Shown: in pieces, positions 27,314 through 39,805 of the stretch | Layout of the letters: each line of letters starts with the position of its first letter | How positions within the stretch are numbered: the stretch's first letter is position 1 | Source: an uncultured Pelagibacteraceae bacterium | GTDB taxonomy: Bacteria; Pseudomonadota; Alphaproteobacteria; Pelagibacterales; Pelagibacteraceae | NCBI GenBank assembly: GCA_902623975.1 | Contig: CACNVR010000004.1 | Coordinates: 38,807 to 102,806, forward strand | Direction: 5' to 3' | DNA length: 64,000 bases | Position numbers and translations under genes: made by a program | Notes under the pieces: generated by a model | What the model was told of the DNA's origin: nothing | The model's database searches: none | Seen by the model: only the letters and a program-made list of their open reading frames with translations

Positions 27314-28797
27314 TAAAATTTACTCACAAGTTTATAATTATACATTTCAATTAAATCTGAAATTGATACTTCGATTGTATTTATTAGAGGATCTGGGTAA
27401 AAACCAAAAAATAAAGTGGGTATCCCTAAACAAGATAAAATAAATAATTCTGATTTATTTAAATCTATCATTTGTTTTAAATTATTGTTTAATAATTTTC
27501 CAAAAACTACTCTTTTATATAACCATAACATGTATGCAGCACCTATAATTACACCCAAGCTTGCAATAACAGCTACTAAAAAATTATCTTTAAAAGCTGC
27601 CATTAAAATTAAAAATTCACCAACAAAACCACTTGTGCCAGGTAGTCCTAAAGCTGCCAAAGTAAACAACATAAACAATACTGAATATTTTGGAATTATA
27701 CTTACAATTCCTCCATAGGTATTAATCAATCTAGAGTGCATTCTGTCATAAACAACACCTACACATAAGAAAAGTGCTGCTGCAACAAGTCCATGACTTA
27801 TCATTTGGATAATACTTCCTTCAATACCTTGTTGCTGAAGTGTAAAAATTCCTAATGTAACAAATCCCATGTGTGCTACAGATGAATAAGCAATTAATTT
27901 TTTCATATCTTCCTGCATTAGAGCAATAAAAGAAGTAAAAATTATTGCGATAACACTTAGCGCATAAATTAAAGGTGTAAAAACTTCTGAAGCAACAGGG
28001 AATAAGCCTAAAGAAAATCTTATAAAACCATAGCCTGCCATTTTTAATAAAATTGCTGCAAGTAAAACTGACCCTGCAGTAGGCGCTTCTACATGGGCAT
28101 CAGGTAACCATGTATGAACTGGCCACATCGGTGTTTTTACTGCAAAAGAGCTAAAAAAAGCTAACCATAAAAGATTTTGATATTTAACATCTATTCCTAT
28201 TTTATAAAGCTCAACTACATCAGTTGTTCCTGTTATCCAGTATATTGAAATTATTGCAACTAACATTAACACAGATCCTAGTAAGGTATATAAAAAGAAT
28301 TTAAATGCAGAGTATACTCTTCTTGCACCGCCCCAAATTCCTATAATTAAAAACATTGGAATTAAACCAGCTTCAAAAAATAAGTAAAATACAACAAGAT
28401 CTAAAGAGCAAAAAACACCAATCATAAAAGATTCCATAATTAGTACAGCTATCAGAAATTCACTTAATCTATTCTTGATGGAATTGTTAATTGATAAAAT
28501 ACAAAGAGGTGTAATAAATGTTGTTAATAAAATAAATAAAATTGAAATTCCATCAATACCTACTTTATAATTAATGAAATTTTCAATCCAAACTCTATCT
28601 TCAATAAACTGAAATTCTGAAGTTGTTTGATCAAATAATACCCATAAATATATTGATAGAAAGAAATTTACAAAGGAAGTGAATAAAGCAACGTACTTTA
28701 CTGTATTATTATTTTTTTCACTACTTCTAGTAAAAAATAAAAAAAAAGCACCAATAGTTGGAAGTAAAATTAAAGATGAAATAATAGGGAAATTCAT
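27313..28797 (-). CDS. nuoM: NADH-quinone oxidoreductase subunit M
   Basis: Antiporter-like proton-pumping subunit of complex I. The 494-residue protein has about 14 membrane segments, the essential Glu in VFYLFFEAGLIPMFL, PMWPVHTWLPDAHVEAPTAG (shared by NuoL and NuoM), and the Lys of DMKKLIAYSSVAHMGF. Overlaps nuoN and nuoL by 1 bp each. Confidence 0.97.
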   Translation of the reverse strand: MNFPIISSLILLPTIGAFFLFFTRSSEKNNNTVKYVALFTSFVNFFLSIYLWVLFDQTTSEFQFIEDRVWIENFINYKVGIDGISILFILLTTFITPLCILSINNSIKNRLSEFLIAVLIMESFMIGVFCSLDLVVFYLFFEAGLIPMFLIIGIWGGARRVYSAFKFFLYTLLGSVLMLVAIISIYWITGTTDVVELYKIGIDVKYQNLLWLAFFSSFAVKTPMWPVHTWLPDAHVEAPTAGSVLLAAILLKMAGYGFIRFSLGLFPVASEVFTPLIYALSVIAIIFTSFIALMQEDMKKLIAYSSVAHMGFVTLGIFTLQQQGIEGSIIQMISHGLVAAALFLCVGVVYDRMHSRLINTYGGIVSIIPKYSVLFMLFTLAALGLPGTSGFVGEFLILMAAFKDNFLVAVIASLGVIIGAAYMLWLYKRVVFGKLLNNNLKQMIDLNKSELFILSCLGIPTLFFGFYPDPLINTIEVSISDLIEMYNYKLVSKF

Positions 28798-30710
28798 TAT
28801 TTGACAATTAAAAAGGTTAATAAAGCAGAAAATCCAACAAGCATTATAAATGCATATTGATAAATAAATCCACTTTGAAATTTATTGGCTTTAATTGAAA
28901 ATTTCTTAATCATAGCTGAAATACCATCCGGACCAAGTCCATCAATTATTTTTAAATCAAAAAACTTCCACAAAAATAATCCAAACTTTTTTGATGATCT
29001 GACAAACAAAACATCATAAAGTTCATCAAAATACCATTTGTTCAATAAAAAATTATATAAGGGTTTATTAATAGTAACTATTTGCTCAGGTAATCTTTTA
29101 TTCTTAACAAATAAATAATAAGCGATTGGAATTGATAAAATTACTAATGTTGGAGTTAAAATTAAAAACCAAAATGGTGGATGATCCTTGCTCAAAGGTT
29201 TCAAAAAGAAGATTGAGTCTTTCCAAAAATTATTAGCCGCTTCATATCCAATAAATAACTCTTTAAAAGCATAACCAGCAAATACTGCACCAATTGAAAG
29301 TAAGATTAAAGGCGCTATCATCACAAAAGGAGATTCATGTGTTTCTTCTATTTTAATATTTTTGTTATTGTATTCGCCATGAAAAGTTTTAAACAAAAGC
29401 CTCCAAGAATATATTGAAGTAAGAAAAGCTGTAAAAATACCAATGCCAGCAGCATAAAACCCTGTTGTATTTCCTCTTAAATATGCAAACTCTATGATTG
29501 CATCTTTGGAGTAGAAACCTGACAATAAAGGGAATCCAGTTAAAGCTAAGGTTCCTATAATCATTAATGCGTAAGTATAAGGAAGTTTTTTCCATACACC
29601 TCCCATATTATTAATATTTTGTTCATCTTTGAAAGCATGAATAACAGATCCAGATCCTAAGAATAATAAAGCTTTAAAAAAAGCATGAGTAAATAAATGA
29701 AACATTGCAACATTGTAAGCACCTACTCCAGCTGCAAAAAACATGTAACCTAATTGGCTACAAGTTGAATAGGCAATTATTTTCTTTATATCATTTTGAA
29801 CTAAAGCTACAGAAGCAGCAAAAAAAGCTGTACTCATTCCAACAATAGTTATGATATTTAATGCTAATTCTGAATACTCATAAATTGGTGAACACCTTAC
29901 AACTAAAAAAACACCCGCGGTCACCATAGTTGCTGCATGAATCAAGGCTGAGACTGGTGTTGGACCCTCCATGGCGTCTGGCAACCAAGTGTGTAGTAAA
30001 ATTTGTGCAGATTTTCCCATTGCACCAACAAATAAAAGTATACAAATTAAATTAATTGCATTTACTTCAATACCTAAAAAAACTAATTTTTTATCTGTAA
30101 TTGAGGGTATTAGTTCAAAAACTTCAGAATAATTTACCGTACCAAATAAATAAAAAATTAAAAATATTCCTAAAGCAAAACCAAAATCCCCTACTCTGTT
30201 TACTACAAATGCTTTTATTGCTGCAGCATTTGCTGTTTCTTTTTTAAACCAAAAGCCAATTAAAAAATAAGAACAGAGACCAACCCCTTCCCAACCGAAA
30301 AATAATTGAATAAAGTTGTCAGAAGTTACCAACATTAACATTGCAAAAGTAAACAATGATAAATAAGCCATAAATCTAGGTTTGTGTGGATCATGAGACA
30401 TATATCCAATTGAATAAATATGGACTAAAGCGGAGACTGAAGTAACAACGACCAACATCACCGATGATAAAGCATCAATTTTCATAGACCAATTTACATT
30501 TAATGACCCAGAATTAATCCATGTGGCAATAATTATATTTTCTTCATATTGATTGACCGTTACCTCGTAAAAAACTAACACAGAAAATATTGCAGATATT
30601 GTAACCAACAAACTTGTAACAATTTCAGAATTTCTATCTCCAATAAATTTTCCAAAAAAACCTGAGATAATTGAAGCTACTAATGGTAACGCTATGATTG
30701 ATAGTTCCAT
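28797..30710 (-). CDS. nuoL: NADH-quinone oxidoreductase subunit L
   Basis: Distal antiporter-like subunit of complex I. At 637 residues it has about 16 membrane segments, the LFFGWEGVGLCSYFLIGFWF motif with the conserved Glu, LLHTWLPDAMEGPTPVSALI and DIKKIIAYSTCSQLGYM. The long C-terminal part (about 540-637) corresponds to the lateral helix HL that runs along NuoM and NuoN. It follows nuoK by 1 bp. Confidence 0.97.
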   Translation of the reverse strand: MELSIIALPLVASIISGFFGKFIGDRNSEIVTSLLVTISAIFSVLVFYEVTVNQYEENIIIATWINSGSLNVNWSMKIDALSSVMLVVVTSVSALVHIYSIGYMSHDPHKPRFMAYLSLFTFAMLMLVTSDNFIQLFFGWEGVGLCSYFLIGFWFKKETANAAAIKAFVVNRVGDFGFALGIFLIFYLFGTVNYSEVFELIPSITDKKLVFLGIEVNAINLICILLFVGAMGKSAQILLHTWLPDAMEGPTPVSALIHAATMVTAGVFLVVRCSPIYEYSELALNIITIVGMSTAFFAASVALVQNDIKKIIAYSTCSQLGYMFFAAGVGAYNVAMFHLFTHAFFKALLFLGSGSVIHAFKDEQNINNMGGVWKKLPYTYALMIIGTLALTGFPLLSGFYSKDAIIEFAYLRGNTTGFYAAGIGIFTAFLTSIYSWRLLFKTFHGEYNNKNIKIEETHESPFVMIAPLILLSIGAVFAGYAFKELFIGYEAANNFWKDSIFFLKPLSKDHPPFWFLILTPTLVILSIPIAYYLFVKNKRLPEQIVTINKPLYNFLLNKWYFDELYDVLFVRSSKKFGLFLWKFFDLKIIDGLGPDGISAMIKKFSIKANKFQSGFIYQYAFIMLVGFSALLTFLIVK

Positions 30711-30711
30711 T

Positions 30712-31026
30712 TCATCCTTTTAATTTATCTATTTCCTCAACACGAATAGTTCCTGAATTTCGATAATATACAACTATGATTGCTAAACCTATTGCAGCTT
30801 CAGCAGCCGCTACAGTTAGTATGAATAAAGTAAAAACTTGACCAGTTAAATTGTCCAAGTAAATAGAAAAAGAAACTAAATTTATATTAACTGCAAGTAA
30901 TATAAGTTCAATACTCATTAAAATAACTATAATATTTTTTCTATTAAGAAAAATTCCAATAATACCAATACTAAAAATTACTGCACCTAAAGTTAGATAA
31001 TGACCCAGACCAATATCAGTCATCAA
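30712..31026 (-). CDS. nuoK: NADH-quinone oxidoreductase subunit K
   Basis: Small membrane subunit homologous to MrpC. Its 104 residues give three hydrophobic segments with the two conserved membrane glutamates, in [14 protein letters not shown] and [14 protein letters not shown]. It overlaps nuoJ by 11 bp. Confidence 0.96.
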   Translation of the reverse strand: MMTDIGLGHYLTLGAVIFSIGIIGIFLNRKNIIVILMSIELILLAVNINLVSFSIYLDNLTGQVFTLFILTVAAAEAAIGLAIIVVYYRNSGTIRVEEIDKLKG

Positions 31027-31648
31027 TTTTAATTCCTCTGTTGGAAGGTACTTCTAATAATTCAACACCTTCAGATCTTTCTCTAGAAATTTGTTTGACA
31101 TAACTTTGTTTTTTTACACCCTCTCTTTGTCTAAATGTGAGAACTATTGCTCCTATCATTGCAATTAATAAAATCATACCACTAATTTGAAAAATATGAA
31201 TATAGTCTGTATATAGGACCTGTCCTAAAGAATGGGTATTGCTTATTTCATCTGAGGAATTTAAACCAACGGCATTAAATAAATCTGGTTTATATTTCCA
31301 TCCACCTATAACAATTATTAACTCAAAAAATATAATGGTACTAATAATTAAACCTACTGGAATATGTTTTGAATTATCTTTTGATATAAACCATTGATTT
31401 TTTTGTTGAGCAACATTCAGCATCATAACTACAAATAAAAACAAAACTGCAACTGCTCCTACATAAACAATTAGCATTATCATGCCTAAAAATTCTGCAC
31501 CAATCATAATAAAAAGACATGAGATGCTTATAAAATCTAAAATTAAAAAAAATACTGAATGTACTGTATTTTTCGACACAGTAACCATTATCGCTGAAAT
31601 TACTGCAATTATTGAAAACACATAAAAAAAAATTGTGTGAGCTATCAT
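31016..31648 (-). CDS. nuoJ: NADH-quinone oxidoreductase subunit J
   Basis: Membrane subunit of complex I with the hinge helix that couples quinone reduction to pumping. The 210-residue protein has five hydrophobic segments, including the [21 protein letters not shown] hinge region (quoted in part: [16 protein letters not shown]), and a polar C-terminal tail. It overlaps nuoK by 11 bp and lies 3 bp from nuoI. Confidence 0.95.
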   Translation of the reverse strand: MIAHTIFFYVFSIIAVISAIMVTVSKNTVHSVFFLILDFISISCLFIMIGAEFLGMIMLIVYVGAVAVLFLFVVMMLNVAQQKNQWFISKDNSKHIPVGLIISTIIFFELIIVIGGWKYKPDLFNAVGLNSSDEISNTHSLGQVLYTDYIHIFQISGMILLIAMIGAIVLTFRQREGVKKQSYVKQISRERSEGVELLEVPSNRGIKIDD

Positions 31649-31651
31649 TTA

Positions 31652-32137
31652 TTATCTATAAGGATTATCACTTTTTATATTAGCAGCTAATATATTCTCC
31701 CATCTATCACCATTATCTAAAAGTTTCTCTTTAGTATAGTAAAGTTCTTCTCTTGTCTCAGTAGAAAATTCAAAATTGGGTCCTTGAACAATCGCATCAA
31801 CAGGACAAGACTCCTCACATAATCCACAATAAATACATTTCATCATATCAATGTCATATCGTGTAGTTTTTCTACTTCCATCTGCTCTCTCACTTGACTC
31901 AATAGTAATGGCTTGAGCTGGACAGACAGCTTCACACAATTTACATGCAATACATCTCTCTTCTCCATTAGGATATCTTCTTAGAGCATGCTCGCCTCTG
32001 TATCGTGGACTTATTTTTCCTTTCTCAAATGGATAATTTATTGTTTTTTTTGAATTAAAGATTTCTTTTATTGCAATATATAATCCTCCAATAAAATCAG
32101 TCATTAAAATTGTTTTAAAAAATCTAGAAATTTTCAT
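31652..32137 (-). CDS. nuoI: NADH-quinone oxidoreductase subunit I
   Basis: Carries clusters N6a and N6b, which pass electrons to N2 in NuoB. The 161-residue protein has two 4Fe-4S motifs, [15 protein letters not shown] and [15 protein letters not shown], after the conserved [16 protein letters not shown]. Overlaps nuoH by 1 bp. Confidence 0.98.
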   Translation of the reverse strand: MKISRFFKTILMTDFIGGLYIAIKEIFNSKKTINYPFEKGKISPRYRGEHALRRYPNGEERCIACKLCEAVCPAQAITIESSERADGSRKTTRYDIDMMKCIYCGLCEESCPVDAIVQGPNFEFSTETREELYYTKEKLLDNGDRWENILAANIKSDNPYR

Positions 32138-33135
32138 TAAATTTTAGGTAAAAGATTAAAATAAAATAAATAACTAGCTGTCAACACTACATAAATTAAA
32201 GAAAATGGAAGAAAGATTTTCCATCCAAGTCTCATTAATTGATCGTATCTATATCTAGGCACTATTGCTTTTACTAAAGCAAATAACATAAAAAGAAACA
32301 AAATCTTAAAAATTAACCAAACAGCTCCAGGAATTAAATTGAATGGATAAAGCTCTATAGGTGATAACCATCCTCCTAAAAATAAAATTGATCCTAAAGC
32401 ACACATTAATAGAATATTTGCATACTCACCCAACCAAAACATTGCATACATCATTCCAGAATATTCTGTTTGGTATCCAGCAACTAATTCGGCCTCTGCC
32501 TCTGGTAAGTCAAATGGTGGTCTATTTGTTTCAGCAAGAGCTGAGATAAAAAATATTACAAACATTGGAAATAATGGAACAATAAACCACATATTTTTTT
32601 GGGCAATTACGATATCATTAAGATTTAAAGATCCAACACAAAGTAAAACATTTATAATTATAATTCCTATTGAAACTTCATAAGAAACCATTTGAGCTGC
32701 AGATCGAATTGCTCCTAAAAAAGGATATTTAGAATTTGAAGCCCATCCACCCATAATAATTCCATAAACACCCAAAGAAGAGACTGCAAAAATATATAAA
32801 ATTCCAACATTAATATTTGCAAGAACTTGTTCTTCACTAAAAGGAATTACTGCCCAAGCTATCAAAGCCAAGGTCATTGTGATAATTGGAGCTAAAATAA
32901 AAATTATTTTATTTGAACTCGCAGGAATAATTATTTCTTTAAAAATGTATTTTAATGCATCTGCTAAAGATTGTAGCAAACCAAATGGACCAACGACATT
33001 AGGTCCTTGTCTTTTTTGAACAAAAGCCCAAACTCTTCTATCTAGCCAAACAATCATCGCAACCGAAACCAAAACAGGAACAAGTAAGAATAAAATTTTA
33101 TAAGTCTCTTGAAAAATAATATCAATATATTCCAT
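32137..33135 (-). CDS. nuoH: NADH-quinone oxidoreductase subunit H
   Basis: Membrane subunit lining the quinone chamber. The 332-residue protein has eight hydrophobic segments plus [40 protein letters not shown] (the acidic loop) and [14 protein letters not shown], all diagnostic. It sits 3 bp after nuoG. Confidence 0.98.
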   Translation of the reverse strand: MEYIDIIFQETYKILFLLVPVLVSVAMIVWLDRRVWAFVQKRQGPNVVGPFGLLQSLADALKYIFKEIIIPASSNKIIFILAPIITMTLALIAWAVIPFSEEQVLANINVGILYIFAVSSLGVYGIIMGGWASNSKYPFLGAIRSAAQMVSYEVSIGIIIINVLLCVGSLNLNDIVIAQKNMWFIVPLFPMFVIFFISALAETNRPPFDLPEAEAELVAGYQTEYSGMMYAMFWLGEYANILLMCALGSILFLGGWLSPIELYPFNLIPGAVWLIFKILFLFMLFALVKAIVPRYRYDQLMRLGWKIFLPFSLIYVVLTASYLFYFNLLPKI

Positions 33136-33138
33136 AAA

Positions 33139-35172
33139 TCAACCTTCTGTTCCTGTACGTTTAATTTCTATCTTAGAATTATAACAATCCAACATTGTTT
33201 TAGATGAACGAGCAATTACATTTGAAAAATAATAATCTTTAAATTTTATATTTAAAGTTTCATTTTCAAAATCATCCTGATTGATTTCTTTAACATAACC
33301 AGATTTTTGTTTTTCTTTTTTTAAGTTCAAAAAGTTATGCATACTACTTTCGAGTTCATCCTTATCATTAAAAAGTTTTCTATTATTCATCATCTCTGCT
33401 AATTCATTTATAATTTGCCAATCTTCTTTAGCCTCACCTGGTGGATAAGAAGCTTTATAAGCTTTTTGAATTTTTCCTTCTAAATTTGTAAAATGAGCAG
33501 ACTGTTCGGTGTAAGCTGCACCTGGGAGAATTATGTCTGCAATTTCTGCACCTTTATCACCGTGACTACCTTGATAAATTATAAATTCATTTTTTTTGTT
33601 AAAAATTAAATTATCTTGTCCAAGGAGATAAACTAATTCAAATTTATTTTCATTTAAATCTTTTATTAAATCTTCTTTATCATTGATAATATCTAAATCA
33701 AAATTACCAACTGTTGCAGCATCAGTTGACAATATATTAAATGGGTTCCACTCATTAGTAAATTTATCATTTTTTGTTAAAAAATTTTTAAAAGAATAAA
33801 ATAAATAACTTGCCGATTTTGTATTCAAAAATGACTCTCCAAAAATAATCATCGGTTTCTTTGAATTGATAATATCTTTTGCTACATCATTTTTATTCTC
33901 AAAAATATCTTTGATTGTTTGAGTTTTTCCATCTAAAAATTTATAGGGGTAAGTCAAATCTCCAATATCATTTAAAGAGATTATTTTTGTATTATTTTTC
34001 AAATAAGCTTTTCTAATTCTGGCATTAACCATAGTTGCCTCGAATCTTGGATTAGTACCAATCAATAAAATTAAATCCGTTTCCTCTATTCCATTTATAG
34101 TTGAGTTGAACAAATAATTTTCTCTAACAGAATTATCAATAAATCTTTGGAAGGATCTAGATTCGTATTTATTTGTGTTTAATGTTCTGTCAAAAAATTC
34201 CTTAAAGATAAAGCTTGTCTCCATATTTGTAAGGTCACCAACAAAACCGCAAATTTTGTCTTTTTTTGTATTTTCTATTTTTGACTTAATAATTTTATAA
34301 ACTTCATCCCACGAAGCTTTTTCAAATTTATTATTGTATTTGATATAAGGAGTATCAAGTCTCTGATTTAATAAACCATCACACGCATACCTTGTTTTGT
34401 CAGATATCCATTCTTCATTAATATCTTCATTTATTATAGGTAAAACTCTTTTTACCTCCCAGTCATACGTGTCTACTCTAATATTTGAACCAACAGCATC
34501 CATTACATCGATAGTTTCAGTTTTTTTTAATTCCCATGGTCTAGCTTCGAATACATATGGTTTTGAAGTTAAAGCTCCAACAGGACATAAATCAATAACA
34601 TTTCCAGATAATTCTGATTGTACGGATTGTTCTAAGTAAGTAGTAATTTGCATATCTTCACCTCTGCCAATAGCACCTAGTTCGGGAACACCTGCGATCT
34701 CTGTTGCAAATCGAACACATCTCGTACAATGAATACATCTTGTCATTTGAGTTTTGATTAAAGGTCCCATATTTTTTTCTGGTACAGCTCTTTTATTTTC
34801 TTTAAATCTTGATTTATCTATTCCATAAAACATTGATTGATCTTGAAGATCACACTCTCCTCCTTGGTCACAAACCGGGCAGTCTAATGGATGATTAGCT
34901 AATAAAAATTCCATTACACCCTTTCTTGATTTTTCTATTTTAGGAGTATTTGTCTTTATGACCATGCCCTCAGCAGCTGGCATTGCACATGAGGCTATCG
35001 GTTTTGGCGATTTTTCCATTTCGACTAAACACATTCTACAATTACCAGCTATAGATAATTTTTCGTGATAGCAAAATCTTGGGATTTCAAAACCTGCTTT
35101 TTCACATGCTTGCAATACGGTTAAACCATCCTCTACTTCGACCTCAATATCATTTACTTTTAATTTAAGCAT
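33139..35172 (-). CDS. nuoG: NADH-quinone oxidoreductase subunit G
   Basis: Large peripheral-arm subunit with several Fe-S clusters. The 677-residue protein has an N-terminal 2Fe-2S ferredoxin domain ([18 protein letters not shown]), the HxxxCxxCxxxxxC ligand set [14 protein letters not shown], the 4Fe-4S pair CIHCTRC with [14 protein letters not shown], and a molybdopterin-oxidoreductase-like C-terminal domain with no cofactor role. It overlaps nuoF by 8 bp. Confidence 0.97.
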   Translation of the reverse strand: MLKLKVNDIEVEVEDGLTVLQACEKAGFEIPRFCYHEKLSIAGNCRMCLVEMEKSPKPIASCAMPAAEGMVIKTNTPKIEKSRKGVMEFLLANHPLDCPVCDQGGECDLQDQSMFYGIDKSRFKENKRAVPEKNMGPLIKTQMTRCIHCTRCVRFATEIAGVPELGAIGRGEDMQITTYLEQSVQSELSGNVIDLCPVGALTSKPYVFEARPWELKKTETIDVMDAVGSNIRVDTYDWEVKRVLPIINEDINEEWISDKTRYACDGLLNQRLDTPYIKYNNKFEKASWDEVYKIIKSKIENTKKDKICGFVGDLTNMETSFIFKEFFDRTLNTNKYESRSFQRFIDNSVRENYLFNSTINGIEETDLILLIGTNPRFEATMVNARIRKAYLKNNTKIISLNDIGDLTYPYKFLDGKTQTIKDIFENKNDVAKDIINSKKPMIIFGESFLNTKSASYLFYSFKNFLTKNDKFTNEWNPFNILSTDAATVGNFDLDIINDKEDLIKDLNENKFELVYLLGQDNLIFNKKNEFIIYQGSHGDKGAEIADIILPGAAYTEQSAHFTNLEGKIQKAYKASYPPGEAKEDWQIINELAEMMNNRKLFNDKDELESSMHNFLNLKKEKQKSGYVKEINQDDFENETLNIKFKDYYFSNVIARSSKTMLDCYNSKIEIKRTGTEG

Positions 35173-36493
35173 TTTTATCCAATAAGTGTTGATCTACTAA
35201 ATAAGGTATATTCTTATTTTCTTTAACTATAGGATCAAATTTGTTTCTTTTTCTAACTTCATCTTTAAAATGTCTTAATAATCCCTGAACTGGCCAAGAT
35301 GATCCTTCTCCAAATGCACAAATTGTATGACCCTCTATTTGTTTTGTTACATCACCCAGCATCTCTACCTCATCTTTTGAAGCTTCTCCTTTGGCCATTC
35401 TTTCAAGCATTCTCCACATCCAGCCTGATCCTTCTCTACATGGTGTACATTGACCACAGCTTTCATGCTTATAAAATCTAGCTATTCTTGCCATACATTT
35501 AATAATGTCTTGATCCTTATTAATTACAACTACACCAGCAGTTCCCAATCCACTTTTTTCGGAAACTAAAGAGTCAAAATCCATTTTTAATGTTTCACAT
35601 TTTTCTTTAGGGATCAGAGGCATCGATGAACCACCTGGAATTACAGCTTGTAAATTATCCCAACCTCCAATTACACCACCCGCGTGAGTCTCTATTAACT
35701 CTTTTAAAGGTATGCTCATTTCCTCCTCTACATTACATGGATTATTTACATTGCCAGATATACAGAAAATCTTAGTACCAGTATTTTTTTCTCTTCCTAA
35801 AGAAGAAAACCATTTGCCCCCTCTTCTTAAAATAGTTGGAACAACAGCGATTGTTTCAACATTATTTATAATTGTTGGACATCCATAAAGTCCAATCAAT
35901 GCAGGAAAAGGTGGTTTTAGTCTTGGTTGACCTTTTTTTCCCTCTATACTTTCAAGTAATGCAGTTTCTTCACCACAAATATATGCTCCAGCACCATAAT
36001 GAATATAAATATCTAAATCCCATCCAGTACCAGCTGCATTCTTACCAATTAAATTTTTTTCATAAGCTTCATTAATAGCAGTTTGAAGTTTTTGTCCCTC
36101 AATAAAATATTCTCCTCTAATATATATGTAACAAACATGTGCTTGAACTGCATAAGATGCTATTAAACAGCCCTCGATTAATTTATGCGGTTCAAACCTT
36201 AATATGTCCCTATCCTTGCAAGTACCTGGTTCTGACTCATCGGCGTTAATTACTAAATAATGAGGTCTCGAGCCAACTTCTTTAGGTGCAAAAGACCATT
36301 TTAATCCCGTAGGGAAGCCCGCTCCCCCTCTACCTCTAAGTTGAGATTCTTTGATTTCACTTATTATCCAATCTCTACCTTTATTTGTTATATCTTTAGT
36401 GTTGACCCAATCACCTCTTTTTTGAGATGATTTAACATCCACTCCCAAATCATTATATAAGTTTTTAAAAATTCTATCTTGATCTTTAAGCAT
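35165..36493 (-). CDS. nuoF: NADH-quinone oxidoreductase subunit F
   Basis: NADH-oxidising subunit with FMN and cluster N3. The 442-residue protein has the FMN/NADH Gly-rich loop [38 protein letters not shown] and the cluster ligands [12 protein letters not shown], with a distal Cys in [10 protein letters not shown]. Overlaps nuoE and nuoG by 8 bp each. Confidence 0.98.
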   Translation of the reverse strand: MLKDQDRIFKNLYNDLGVDVKSSQKRGDWVNTKDITNKGRDWIISEIKESQLRGRGGAGFPTGLKWSFAPKEVGSRPHYLVINADESEPGTCKDRDILRFEPHKLIEGCLIASYAVQAHVCYIYIRGEYFIEGQKLQTAINEAYEKNLIGKNAAGTGWDLDIYIHYGAGAYICGEETALLESIEGKKGQPRLKPPFPALIGLYGCPTIINNVETIAVVPTILRRGGKWFSSLGREKNTGTKIFCISGNVNNPCNVEEEMSIPLKELIETHAGGVIGGWDNLQAVIPGGSSMPLIPKEKCETLKMDFDSLVSEKSGLGTAGVVVINKDQDIIKCMARIARFYKHESCGQCTPCREGSGWMWRMLERMAKGEASKDEVEMLGDVTKQIEGHTICAFGEGSSWPVQGLLRHFKDEVRKRNKFDPIVKENKNIPYLVDQHLLDKNA

Positions 36494-37094
36494 TTTTTAA
36501 ATCCAAAAGTGTTTTTCTATTATTTTCAGGTTCATTATTTACTCTTCCCCTATACGATCCTGGTTCAGGTGTTTCACCTTTTATAATTTTATCCAAAATC
36601 TTTAAAGTTTTTTCTTTATTAAGATCTTCATAATAATCATCATTAATTTGCATCATAGGTGCATTTACACATGCACCTAAACATTCAACCTCCATCCAAG
36701 AGCAATTTTTATCAGCTGATAGTTCTGACTCATTTTTTGAAATCTTTTCTTTACATGCTTGCACTAATTCATAGGCACCTCTAATCATACAAGGTGTTGT
36801 AGTACACACTTGAATAAAAAACTTACCTACAGGTGATAAATTATACATTGAATAAAAAGTAGCTACTTCGTAAACTTTTATGTAAGGCATGTCTAAAAAT
36901 TTTGCTATGTATTTCATTGCAGCTAGAGGTATCCAGTTATTATTTTGTCTTTGCGCAATATAAAGTAATGCCATCACTGCACTTTGTTGTTTACCTTTAG
37001 GATATCTTGAAATTATAATTTTCGCAGCTTCTAAAGAAGATGAATTGAATTCAAAATTTTCGGGTTGATCTTTTGCAGGTCTTCTCAAACTCAT
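36486..37094 (-). CDS. nuoE: NADH-quinone oxidoreductase subunit E
   Basis: 2Fe-2S subunit carrying cluster N1a. The 202-residue thioredoxin-like protein has the ligand pattern with [11 protein letters not shown] and [19 protein letters not shown]. It overlaps nuoD by 4 bp. Confidence 0.97.
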   Translation of the reverse strand: MSLRRPAKDQPENFEFNSSSLEAAKIIISRYPKGKQQSAVMALLYIAQRQNNNWIPLAAMKYIAKFLDMPYIKVYEVATFYSMYNLSPVGKFFIQVCTTTPCMIRGAYELVQACKEKISKNESELSADKNCSWMEVECLGACVNAPMMQINDDYYEDLNKEKTLKILDKIIKGETPEPGSYRGRVNNEPENNRKTLLDLKNA

Positions 37095-38266
37095 CTGTCC
37101 ACCTCTCCAAAGACTATATCCAATGAGCCCAAAACTGCTGGGACATCTGCCAACATATGTCCTCTAATTAGATAATCCATTGATTGTAAATGAGAAAATC
37201 CAGGAGCTCTTATTTTACATTTGTATGGTTTACTAGAACCATCTGAAATTAAGTAAACTCCAAATTCTCCTTTGGGAGCTTCAACTGCTGTATAAATTTC
37301 ATCTTTTGGAACTCTATATCCCTCAGTAAATAATTTAAAATGGTGTATTAAAGCTTCCATAGATTGCTTAATATCTTTCTTAGATGGTGGAGTAATTTTT
37401 CCATCTAAACTTTTTATCGGTCCTTTTTCCATTTTTGACAGACATTGTTTAATTATTGATACACTCTCTTTCATTTCCTCAATTCTACATAGATATCGGT
37501 CATAACAATCACCATTTTTACCTACGGGCACCTTAAATTCCATTTGCTCATAACAATCATATGGTTGAGATTTTCTTAAATCCCATGGGACACCAGATCC
37601 TCTCAACATCACTCCAGAAAATGAGTAATCAAGCGCATCTACTTTTGAGACTATTCCAATATCAACATTTCTCTGTTTAAATATTCTGTTATCAGTTAAT
37701 AAGTTTTCTAAATCATTTATTATTTTTGGAAATTTTTCACAAAATTGAGCAATATCATTTTCTAAACCAGCTGGAAGATCTTGGTGAACACCTCCTGCTC
37801 TAAAATAATTTGCATGCAATCTAGAACCAGATGCTCTTTCATAAAATGTCATCAGTGTTTCTCTTTCCTCAAACCCCCAAAGAGATGGTGTTAACGCTCC
37901 AACATCTAAAGCTTGTGTTGTTACGTTCAAAATATGACTTAAAATTCTTCCAATCTCACAAAACATAACTCTTATATATTGTGCTCTAATAGGCACATCA
38001 ATTTTAAGAATTTTCTCAATCGCCAAAGCAAAAGCATGTTCTTGATTCATTGGAGCAACATAATCAAGTCTATCAAAATATGGAACTGCCTGCATGTAGG
38101 TTTTGTTTTCAATTAATTTTTCAGTTCCTCTATGTAACAAACCTATATGTGGATCGGCTTTTTCTACAACTTCGCCATCCAATTCAAGAATAAGTCTTAG
38201 CACACCATGAGCAGCAGGATGTTGAGGACCAAAATTCAAATTTAAATTTTTAATTTTTTTTGTCAT
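37091..38266 (-). CDS. nuoD: NADH-quinone oxidoreductase subunit D
   Basis: 49-kDa-type subunit that forms the quinone site with NuoB. The 391-residue protein begins [16 protein letters not shown], containing the conserved quinone-site His, and has [28 protein letters not shown] and ends DIVFGEVDR, all standard. It is separate from nuoC, not fused, and overlaps it by 17 bp. Confidence 0.98.
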   Translation of the reverse strand: MTKKIKNLNLNFGPQHPAAHGVLRLILELDGEVVEKADPHIGLLHRGTEKLIENKTYMQAVPYFDRLDYVAPMNQEHAFALAIEKILKIDVPIRAQYIRVMFCEIGRILSHILNVTTQALDVGALTPSLWGFEERETLMTFYERASGSRLHANYFRAGGVHQDLPAGLENDIAQFCEKFPKIINDLENLLTDNRIFKQRNVDIGIVSKVDALDYSFSGVMLRGSGVPWDLRKSQPYDCYEQMEFKVPVGKNGDCYDRYLCRIEEMKESVSIIKQCLSKMEKGPIKSLDGKITPPSKKDIKQSMEALIHHFKLFTEGYRVPKDEIYTAVEAPKGEFGVYLISDGSSKPYKCKIRAPGFSHLQSMDYLIRGHMLADVPAVLGSLDIVFGEVDR

Positions 38267-38855
38267 TATCTGTTGATTGCGATTTTATATATTTTGTGCC
38301 TTCCCAAGGGCTCTCATAGTCAAAATTTCTATAATTCTGCTCTAGTTTTACTGGTTCGTTAATAACTTTTTTTTCCTCCTCGCTGTATCTAACCTCTGAA
38401 TGACCCGTCAAAGGAAAATCTTTTCTTAAGGGATGTCCTGTAAAACCATAATCTGTAAGAATTCTTCTTAAGTCTGGGTGATCTTTAAAGTTAACTCCAT
38501 ACATATCAAATACTTCTCTCTCCATCCAATTGGCTGAAGGAAAAATTGATGTCAATGAAGAAATCATTTCATTTTCATTAATAAAATAACTTAAGATTAT
38601 TCTTTGATTAAATTCATGACTTAAAAATAAATAAACAATTTTAAATCTCAGTTTCTTTTCAGGATAGTCAACAACAGTAATATCAATGAGTTGTTTAAAC
38701 TTTGAATTCTTATTAGTCTTAATAAATAAAGTCACATCAATTAAATCTTCTTTATCAATTTCAATATATAATTGACCATGTTTACACTCTGTTTTTTTTA
38801 TTTTAGAGGCTAATTCAGAATTAATTTTTTTTTCTAAATTTATTAAGTTTTCCAT
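38250..38855 (-). CDS. nuoC: NADH-quinone oxidoreductase subunit C
   Basis: 30-kDa-type peripheral subunit. The 201-residue protein has the signature [20 protein letters not shown] followed by [20 protein letters not shown]. It sits 3 bp after nuoB and overlaps nuoD by 17 bp, so the NuoC and NuoD reading frames are separate but coupled. Confidence 0.97.
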   Translation of the reverse strand: MENLINLEKKINSELASKIKKTECKHGQLYIEIDKEDLIDVTLFIKTNKNSKFKQLIDITVVDYPEKKLRFKIVYLFLSHEFNQRIILSYFINENEMISSLTSIFPSANWMEREVFDMYGVNFKDHPDLRRILTDYGFTGHPLRKDFPLTGHSEVRYSEEEKKVINEPVKLEQNYRNFDYESPWEGTKYIKSQSTDNDKKN

Positions 38856-38858
38856 TTT

Positions 38859-39374
38859 TTATCTCGCCAAAGAGCCCTTATTTCTAATTTTTTTCTGAAG
38901 TTGCATAATTCCGTACAATAAAGCTTCAGCTGAGGGAGGACATCCAGGTACATAAATATCAACTGGTACAATCCGATCACATCCTCTTACAACTGAATAA
39001 GAATAATGATAATAACCCCCACCATTTGCACAACTTCCCATTGATATTACATATCTTGGTTCTGGCATTTGATCATAAACTTTTCTGAGCGCTGGTGCCA
39101 TCTTATTGGTTAAAGTGCCTGCAACAATCATTACATCAGATTGTCTAGGTGAACCTCTAGGTGCCGCTCCAAATCTTTCTAAATCATATCTTGGCATAGC
39201 TGTTTGCATCATCTCTACGGCACAACAAGCAAGACCAAATGTCATCCAATGCAATGAACCTGATCTTGACCAATTAATTAAATTATCTAAAGAAGTAGTT
39301 ATAAAACCATTTTTACTAAAATCTTTAGCAAGTTGCTTAAATTCTTCTGGAACCTGATCTATCTTATTATTCAT
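38859..39374 (-). CDS. nuoB: NADH-quinone oxidoreductase subunit B
   Basis: Carries the terminal cluster N2, which reduces quinone. The 171-residue protein has the tandem-Cys motif [24 protein letters not shown] and [14 protein letters not shown], the full ligand set of the 20-kDa/PSST family. It lies 12 bp after nuoA. Confidence 0.98.
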   Translation of the reverse strand: MNNKIDQVPEEFKQLAKDFSKNGFITTSLDNLINWSRSGSLHWMTFGLACCAVEMMQTAMPRYDLERFGAAPRGSPRQSDVMIVAGTLTNKMAPALRKVYDQMPEPRYVISMGSCANGGGYYHYSYSVVRGCDRIVPVDIYVPGCPPSAEALLYGIMQLQKKIRNKGSLAR

Positions 39375-39386
39375 TTAAATTTTTGC

Positions 39387-39755
39387 TTATTCCCAATCTA
39401 GAGCACCTTTTTTCCACTCATAAATAAACCCTATAGTTAATATGAATAAAAAAATCATCATTGATATAAATCCTAATATTCCAATATTTCCTAATGAGAT
39501 TGCCCAAGGAAATAAAAAGGCTATTTCAAGATCAAAAATAATAAATAAGATTGCAACTAAATAAAATCTTACATCAAATTCCATTCTTGAGTCTTGAAAA
39601 GGTTCAAAACCACATTCGTACGCGGATAGCTTTTCTGGATCAGGATTTTTTGGTGATAAAATAAAATTAATTACTATAAAAGCTGAGCTCAAACCTAAGG
39701 CAATAATTAAAAACAAAATTATTGGAAAATAATCTTTTAAAAATTCCGCTGTCAT
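39387..39755 (-). CDS. nuoA: NADH-quinone oxidoreductase subunit A
   Basis: First gene of the nuo operon. The 122-residue membrane protein has three hydrophobic segments, the loop [20 protein letters not shown] and the conserved acidic segment [12 protein letters not shown]. Its upstream gap holds a consensus -10 and a Fur-like palindrome (39829-39845). The operon then runs nuoA to nuoN in order with no extra genes. Confidence 0.97.
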   Translation of the reverse strand: MTAEFLKDYFPIILFLIIALGLSSAFIVINFILSPKNPDPEKLSAYECGFEPFQDSRMEFDVRFYLVAILFIIFDLEIAFLFPWAISLGNIGILGFISMMIFLFILTIGFIYEWKKGALDWE

Positions 39756-39805
39756 GTGGGAATATATATCATTTTTTAAAGCTAGATGAAGTGGTGATAG
39801 GTCAC

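Noticed and set aside
29389..29595. Minus-strand 68-residue frame within nuoL
   Set aside because: Out-of-frame shadow inside a well-conserved gene with no independent support.
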